From Neobacillus niacini (lineage in GTDB: Bacteria; Bacillota; Bacilli; Bacillales; Cytobacillaceae), in NCBI RefSeq assembly GCF_023715785.1, contig NZ_JAMBOX010000003.1, forward strand, positions 308,557 to 372,556: a stretch of DNA of 64,000 nucleotides, in the 5' to 3' direction. Below, piece after piece: positions 60,556 to 64,000 of this stretch (within the stretch, counting starts at the first letter, position 1; every line of letters begins with the position of its first letter). The translations under genes were made by a program, and so were the position numbers. The notes below the pieces were generated by a model. That model was not told the origin of the DNA, made no database searches, and saw only the letters and a program-made list of their open reading frames with translations.

Positions 60556-60977
60556 CCTTGATTTGGATATTGCTTCTGTAAGAACTGGACCGACTCGATA
60601 ATTAGCTGTTTTAAGATTTCAATATCGATATCCGCGATTTTATTGATGTATACACATCCTTTACCTGATGTATGTTTTCCAAATGCCTTTAATAATTCCT
60701 CGCGTTTCGTTTCACCTGGAGCAAAATACAAACTAATTTTGGCCTTTCGCGGTGAAAACCCGACAAGCGGAGCATCTCCCTCGTGACCAGAGGCATATTT
60801 ATAGTGATAAGACCCGAACCCGATAATGCTTGGCCCCCACATCTTCGCTTCAAAACCGGTTGTTTCTGTAAACACCTCTACTAACTTGTACGCTTCCTCT
60901 CGTTTTTTAGGACTGTCCACATTTTCAATAAACTCAATTACACTATTGTCAGTTGGTTTTGTTTTTTGTTCGTACAT
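60552..60977 (-). CDS. DUF1801 family protein
   Basis: 141 aa from the ATG at 60977 (AAAGGAG upstream); the frame is open further but without a site. EFIENVDSPKKREEAYKLVE, MWGPSIIGFGSYHYKYASG and FSPRKAKISLYF are DUF1801 blocks. Role unknown. Confidence 0.88.
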   Translation of the reverse strand: MYEQKTKPTDNSVIEFIENVDSPKKREEAYKLVEVFTETTGFEAKMWGPSIIGFGSYHYKYASGHEGDAPLVGFSPRKAKISLYFAPGETKREELLKAFGKHTSGKGCVYINKIADIDIEILKQLIIESVQFLQKQYPNQG

Positions 60978-61074
60978 TTTGGTACGCTCCTTTTGGATAT
61001 ATTTACGTTGCCGTTTCCTACATATTATTTCGTGAAAATGCCAAGCTAGATGTAAAAACAAAGGGGGCTTTTGA

Positions 61075-61419
61075 ATGCGAAAGGTCATGTTTAGCCTAAT
61101 GGTTACTTCCGCGCTGGTTTTTACTGAAGGTGCATTCTTGGTGGGATTGCCACCTATTTCGATTGCCCAGCAGAAACCAATTCCGCCGTATGCCAAATGG
61201 GGACAATTAGCCATGAAAAAAACCCATGAAAAATATCCCCAGGCGCAAATCGTGGATTATCTTCATGTTGGCAGAACAACCGGACCGCAATCGTCAGTTG
61301 AAAAATTCAAACTTTGGCTGAAAGATTCTCAGAGGGAATTTGGTGTATTTGTTGATATTGAATTCGAAAATACAACTGAAAAAGTCATTAGCACCAAGTT
61401 TAGGGAGTCGACAAGATAA
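61075..61419 (+). CDS. Secreted DUF3889 (YqzG/YhdC-type) protein
   Basis: 114 aa. An N-terminal signal peptide (to about residue 31, ending ISIAQQ) precedes YAKWGQLAMKKTHEKYPQAQ and VEKFKLWLKD, the DUF3889 pattern. Small secreted protein of unknown role. Confidence 0.85.
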   Translation: MRKVMFSLMVTSALVFTEGAFLVGLPPISIAQQKPIPPYAKWGQLAMKKTHEKYPQAQIVDYLHVGRTTGPQSSVEKFKLWLKDSQREFGVFVDIEFENTTEKVISTKFRESTR

Positions 61420-61424
61420 AGTTC

Positions 61425-61628
61425 TCACGAATTTTTATCAAATGAAAGACCCATTTCCGCGAGGGATTTTTTGAGCAGCTCTAACGCTTTTGGCCCCATT
61501 CCATGCAATTGCATAATCTCCGCTTCCCTGACCTTAGTTAATTGTTCAAGTCGAACATACCCGGCACCCTGGAGAGCTCTTTTTGCGGGTTTAGACAGAC
61601 TTTCGGGCAAATTACTTTTGGTTTCCAT
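61425..61628 (-). CDS. Small protein resembling the RNA polymerase alpha C-terminal domain
   Basis: 67 aa. LPESLSKPAKRALQGAGYVR and LQLHGMGPKALELLKKSL form the helix-hairpin-helix fold of the RpoA C-terminal domain. As a free-standing domain it may bind DNA or transcription factors. Confidence 0.8.
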   Translation of the reverse strand: METKSNLPESLSKPAKRALQGAGYVRLEQLTKVREAEIMQLHGMGPKALELLKKSLAEMGLSFDKNS

Positions 61629-61690
61629 AAATATTGCTCCTTTTTGATGTGTTTCCGCCCTGTTAGAGAGGGATTTTCCGACGATAAAAA

Positions 61691-61804
61691 TTTTTCCGCG
61701 CTAAAACTCATTATATCCGCGATTTGGGGTGAGATATCCGTGGAAAAACCAATATATCCGCGATATTTCAATTATATCCGCGAAAATCACCCATATTTCC
61801 GTGA
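61691..61804. repeat. ATATCCGCGA array, 20-bp period
   Basis: ATATCCGCGA at 61713, 61754 and 61774, with variants TTTTCCGCG at 61692, ATATCCGTGG at 61734 and ATATTTCCGTGA at 61793. The spacing is 19-21 bp, two helical turns. It lies in the 254-bp gap before the HAD remnant. Confidence 0.7.
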
Positions 61805-61882
61805 TGTGCCTAAACAGATATAGCCTGTTTGGGCCCGACAATTTTTAAAAATCTGTAAGTTCTCGTATTTCGTAAGTTGGCC

Positions 61883-62071
61883 TTATTCCCATTGCCCCTG
61901 CTCTAATTCTCCCGAAAGTACCTTACTTATTTCCTTATATCGTGGACGGTAATCCTCCGTTGCAGCTGGAAACCCAAACTCCAAAAATGCTTTTTGAAAT
62001 GCATTCTCTTCCGATTTTCCAAAGTCAAACAATGTACCATCAATATCAAACAAAATGATTTCGTAATTCAT
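61883..62071 (-). pseudogene. HAD hydrolase gene truncated after the first motif
   Basis: The ATG at 62071 follows GGAGG. ILFDIDGTLFDFGKSEENAF is HAD motif I with the nucleophile Asp, followed by the cap-helix start ending LEQGQWE and a stop. Family members (YfnB/YjjG-type) have about 230 aa, so motifs II-IV are missing. No continuation is recognisable downstream. Confidence 0.75.
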
Positions 62072-62221
62072 GGCTGCCTCCGAAATCTAAATTTATTCCA
62101 TTTTATCATTTATTTACAGTTTTAAAAGATAATATATCCTCAATTTATTTTTAAGTAATATATATGTTCAAAAAGTAAAATATATATTACAATATAAGCA
62201 TATAGCATTTAAGGGCAGGTT

Positions 62222-62440
62222 ATGAAGTTGAAAGAGTCCATTGTGAAAAACAAGGTGAAAGTGGCCCGTATTGAGAAAAACAATTTGACTCAAGGCGAAC
62301 TGGCAAAGTTGGTTGGGGTAACACGACAGACAATGAATTTAATCGAAGCTAACAAATATAACCCCACTATTCGTGTTTGTTTGCTAATCAGTAAGCACCT
62401 GGAACGCCCCTTGGACGAATTGTTTTGGTTAGAAGAGTAA
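62222..62440 (+). CDS. Cro/C1-type (XRE) small regulator
   Basis: 72 aa. VARIEKNNLTQGELAKLVGV then TRQTMNLIEANKYNPTIRVC is the XRE helix-turn-helix. It heads a three-gene unit with two small membrane proteins, a layout common in Firmicutes and of unknown role. Confidence 0.9.
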   Translation: MKLKESIVKNKVKVARIEKNNLTQGELAKLVGVTRQTMNLIEANKYNPTIRVCLLISKHLERPLDELFWLEE

Positions 62441-62465
62441 CTTTTATAGGGAGTTGATACAAACC

Positions 62466-62837
62466 ATGCAAGTACAGATATTAAAAGTATTGATTAGTAC
62501 AATTGTGGTTTTTTCTATTGTCAGTTTATTGTCAGGCCACCTTCAGTGGGGCATTTTTGCTGGGCTTGTTGTTGGGGTTGGAAGCGCCAAATGGTTTAGA
62601 TTGAAACGGCAAGAAGCCAATGATGAAATCGAATATGACGAAAGGATCAACGCTAACATCAAAGAATATTCTTTTCATACATTTTCTATTTCCAATCTAC
62701 TCTTATTAGTTTACTTGATCGCCTCGGACCTAATTCTTAATGAACATTTAGTCAAGGCAAGCTACCTTGTTATTTATGTATCTATCACATTTATTGTTGC
62801 ATTTTATATCGTTCCGTTATTGGCACGCCGGGGATAA
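62466..62837 (+). CDS. DUF2178-like membrane protein
   Basis: 123 aa from the ATG at 62466 (GGGAGTTG upstream). Four membrane helices in two pairs flank a polar loop containing DEIEYDERINANIKEYSFHT. DUF2178-like. It probably works with the XRE regulator upstream. Confidence 0.75.
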   Translation: MQVQILKVLISTIVVFSIVSLLSGHLQWGIFAGLVVGVGSAKWFRLKRQEANDEIEYDERINANIKEYSFHTFSISNLLLLVYLIASDLILNEHLVKASYLVIYVSITFIVAFYIVPLLARRG

Positions 62838-62861
62838 CCAGATTTTTAAGGAGGCATGGAG

Positions 62862-63140
62862 ATGAATCAACCGTTTATTATTACTGCCGTCATTCTTTTT
62901 GTGTTAGCTTTTCTTATTGGGGTAAAAAAACAAACCTGGATATTGTCAGGCTTTAATCAAAAACGTGTGAAAGACCAGGATAAACTTGCAAAATTGGTCG
63001 GTGGATATAACTTGTTTATAGGAATTGCCATGTTAATCGCCGCTTTTATTGACCATCCAAATACAGAAATTTTATTTCCGATTATGATTGTGGGTTATGT
63101 GATCCTTCTTGGTTATGTAAATACTAGGATGGTCGAATAA
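62862..63140 (+). CDS. DUF3784 family membrane protein
   Basis: 92 aa from the ATG at 62862 (AAGGAGG upstream). Three membrane helices; KKQTWILSGFNQKRVKDQDK is the DUF3784 loop. Third gene of the XRE unit. Confidence 0.85.
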   Translation: MNQPFIITAVILFVLAFLIGVKKQTWILSGFNQKRVKDQDKLAKLVGGYNLFIGIAMLIAAFIDHPNTEILFPIMIVGYVILLGYVNTRMVE

Positions 63141-63149
63141 CATAAAAAG

Positions 63150-63200
63150 CAGGAGAATTCCTGCTCAGGCTGTCGAGAAACTTTCGACAGCCTTTATTTT
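63150..63200 (+). terminator. Two tandem hairpins ending the XRE unit
   Basis: AGCAGGA/TCCTGCT, then AGGCTGTCGA/TCGACAGCCT followed by TTATTTTAT. Confidence 0.75.
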
Positions 63201-63276
63201 ATATAACTACTTTAACAATTCACCGCGTTAATTTGTTATGATGATATTAATCAAAAACTATTCGATATGTCTGTTG

Positions 63277-63325
63277 ATTTGCGCTCCAGGCACTTCGCTT
63301 TCCGCGGGCGTGCCTGGGAGCCTCC
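63277..63325. repeat. GC-rich palindromic intergenic element, partial
   Basis: GCTCCAGGCAC (63283) and GTGCCTGGGAGC (63310-63321) form an imperfect stem around CGCTTTCCGCGGGC. I recall similar elements scattered in Bacillaceae. It stops abruptly before GATATGAACG, so it may be cut by the IS element. Confidence 0.45.
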
Positions 63326-63470
63326 TGATATGAACGAAACTGTCAAGGCCCCAACTCCACCCCTAGGTTTCGATCCATTTTTGACCAACTCTAAGAAGAG
63401 AAGCTATTTGTCGCTTCTTCGCTTGTTGGTTTGGTTAGATATTTAGCCGTACTGGCTAGAGTAGCTCCTT

Positions 63471-63566
63471 CTTTAGCTTACTGACCACTTCTCACCTCTT
63501 GGAATGGTTGTCAAGTGCTTTCCTTGACAGCCATTCCAAGAGGTGAGATACTCCGTTAAGCTAAAG
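63471..63566. repeat. Long cruciform near the end of an IS110-type element
   Basis: A 26-bp stem with one mismatch (63490-63515 with 63523-63548, starting TCTCACCTCTTGGAATGG) has a 7-base loop. Outside it, CTTTAGCTTA (63471) and TAAGCTAAAG (63557) add a 10-bp outer stem. The region 63200-63854 carries no gene. Confidence 0.65.
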
Positions 63567-63854
63567 TTGGAATAATCTTTACCTCTTTCATCTTTTTTTG
63601 GAATAGAAGGTAAGAACACGGCGCGAAGGCAAAAAACTCTACTGCGGTTAGCGCTCTGATATCCGTGGGTTTTCACATTTTATCTTTCCGTATAAAGGAC
63701 TTATCCACTAACTCGGAACGTGCGTTAATCTGAATAGATATAGCACAGAGGAGGCACGTGGGTTTTCCTTTCCGGTTTTTTTCTTTGCCTTCGAGCCCTA
63801 TTCTCATCAATCTATTTACTTTCCGATATTCTTTTGTCATAGAATCATTTTTCT

Positions 63855-64000
63855 TTAAGCTTTTAGTACTACCTCGTCCAATTCTTGTGTGATTGCCCAA
63901 ATGAAACCCGCTAATTCTCTGGCTACTGCTGTTATGGCCTTACCACTTTCTTTTCCTCTTGATAATAATCGAAAATATTTCTTATGAAGTCGGTTTTGTG
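63855..64000 (-). CDS. IS110-family transposase, C-terminal fragment cut by the window edge
   Basis: The minus-strand frame reads NRLHKKYFRLLSRGKESGKA and ITAVARELAGFIWAITQE, ending with a TAA at 63857-63855. These match the C-terminal end of IS110/IS116/IS902 transposases, which use a DEDD core further upstream and, in studied members, a bridge RNA from a non-coding end. The rest lies outside the window, so intactness is unknown. Confidence 0.85.
   Translation of the reverse strand, partial: QNRLHKKYFRLLSRGKESGKAITAVARELAGFIWAITQELDEVVLKA

Noticed and set aside
63473..63900. Open frames in the IS flank
   Set aside because: They cross the cruciform or overlap the transposase end, have no motifs and no ribosome sites.

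Overview
The window looks like chromosomal DNA of a low-GC, spore-forming Bacillaceae (Bacillus/Neobacillus-like; genus not proven). Evidence: AGGAGG ribosome sites with frequent TTG and GTG starts, sigma-A promoters, a YjcZ-type sporulation peptide, a citR-citA pair, a short preQ1 riboswitch, BirA-controlled bioB, ECF-type vitamin/nucleoside transporters, and T-tailed terminators after most transcription units. No rRNA, tRNA, prophage or CRISPR array was seen.

Layout. 1-7.7 kb: a P1 peptidase/dipeptidase pair, an autoregulated ArsR-SRPBCC pair, an NCS2 permease, a DUF4097 protein and a GGDEF-EAL c-di-GMP protein. 7.9-14 kb: an oligosaccharide unit (binding protein, two permeases, GH13 glucosidase) with a divergent LacI regulator and a cre-like site. 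14-24 kb: truncated haemoglobin with an Fnr-type box at -41.5, CutC, VOC proteins, QueT behind a preQ1 riboswitch, citR-citA, an exonuclease, a TetR-controlled metallo-hydrolase and a DoxX protein. 24-28 kb: potABCD. 28-33 kb: a dedicated ECF transporter co-transcribed with a nucleoside phosphorylase, so probably a nucleoside transporter. 35-41 kb: bioB flanked by two near-identical ~150-bp putative small-RNA units, then a tryptophan-to-anthranilate operon (kynU, permease, kynA, kynB). 41-64 kb: accessory ground with a MurG paralogue, a diguanylate cyclase, a Glu/Asp symporter, hydrolases, acetyltransferases, an MFS exporter behind a structured leader, an ECF sigma/PadR/SEDS operon, small membrane proteins and the end of an IS110-type transposase gene.

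Decay is marked in the second half: a phospholipase-A2-like gene with an in-frame TGA in place of a Cys codon, a frameshifted DUF3221 lipoprotein, a NUDIX gene with its middle deleted, a truncated HAD gene and a 5'-truncated DUF4179/5643 gene. Non-coding repeats are abundant: a 16-bp core GGTGCCTGACACCATT four times, two separate arrays with a 52-bp period, a 20-bp-period ATATCCGCGA array and several long hairpins.

The items I consider most novel are the paired small-RNA units with identically phased TYYWCACAAS boxes, the mutually exclusive leader hairpins of the MFS exporter, and the sigma/PadR/SEDS operon.
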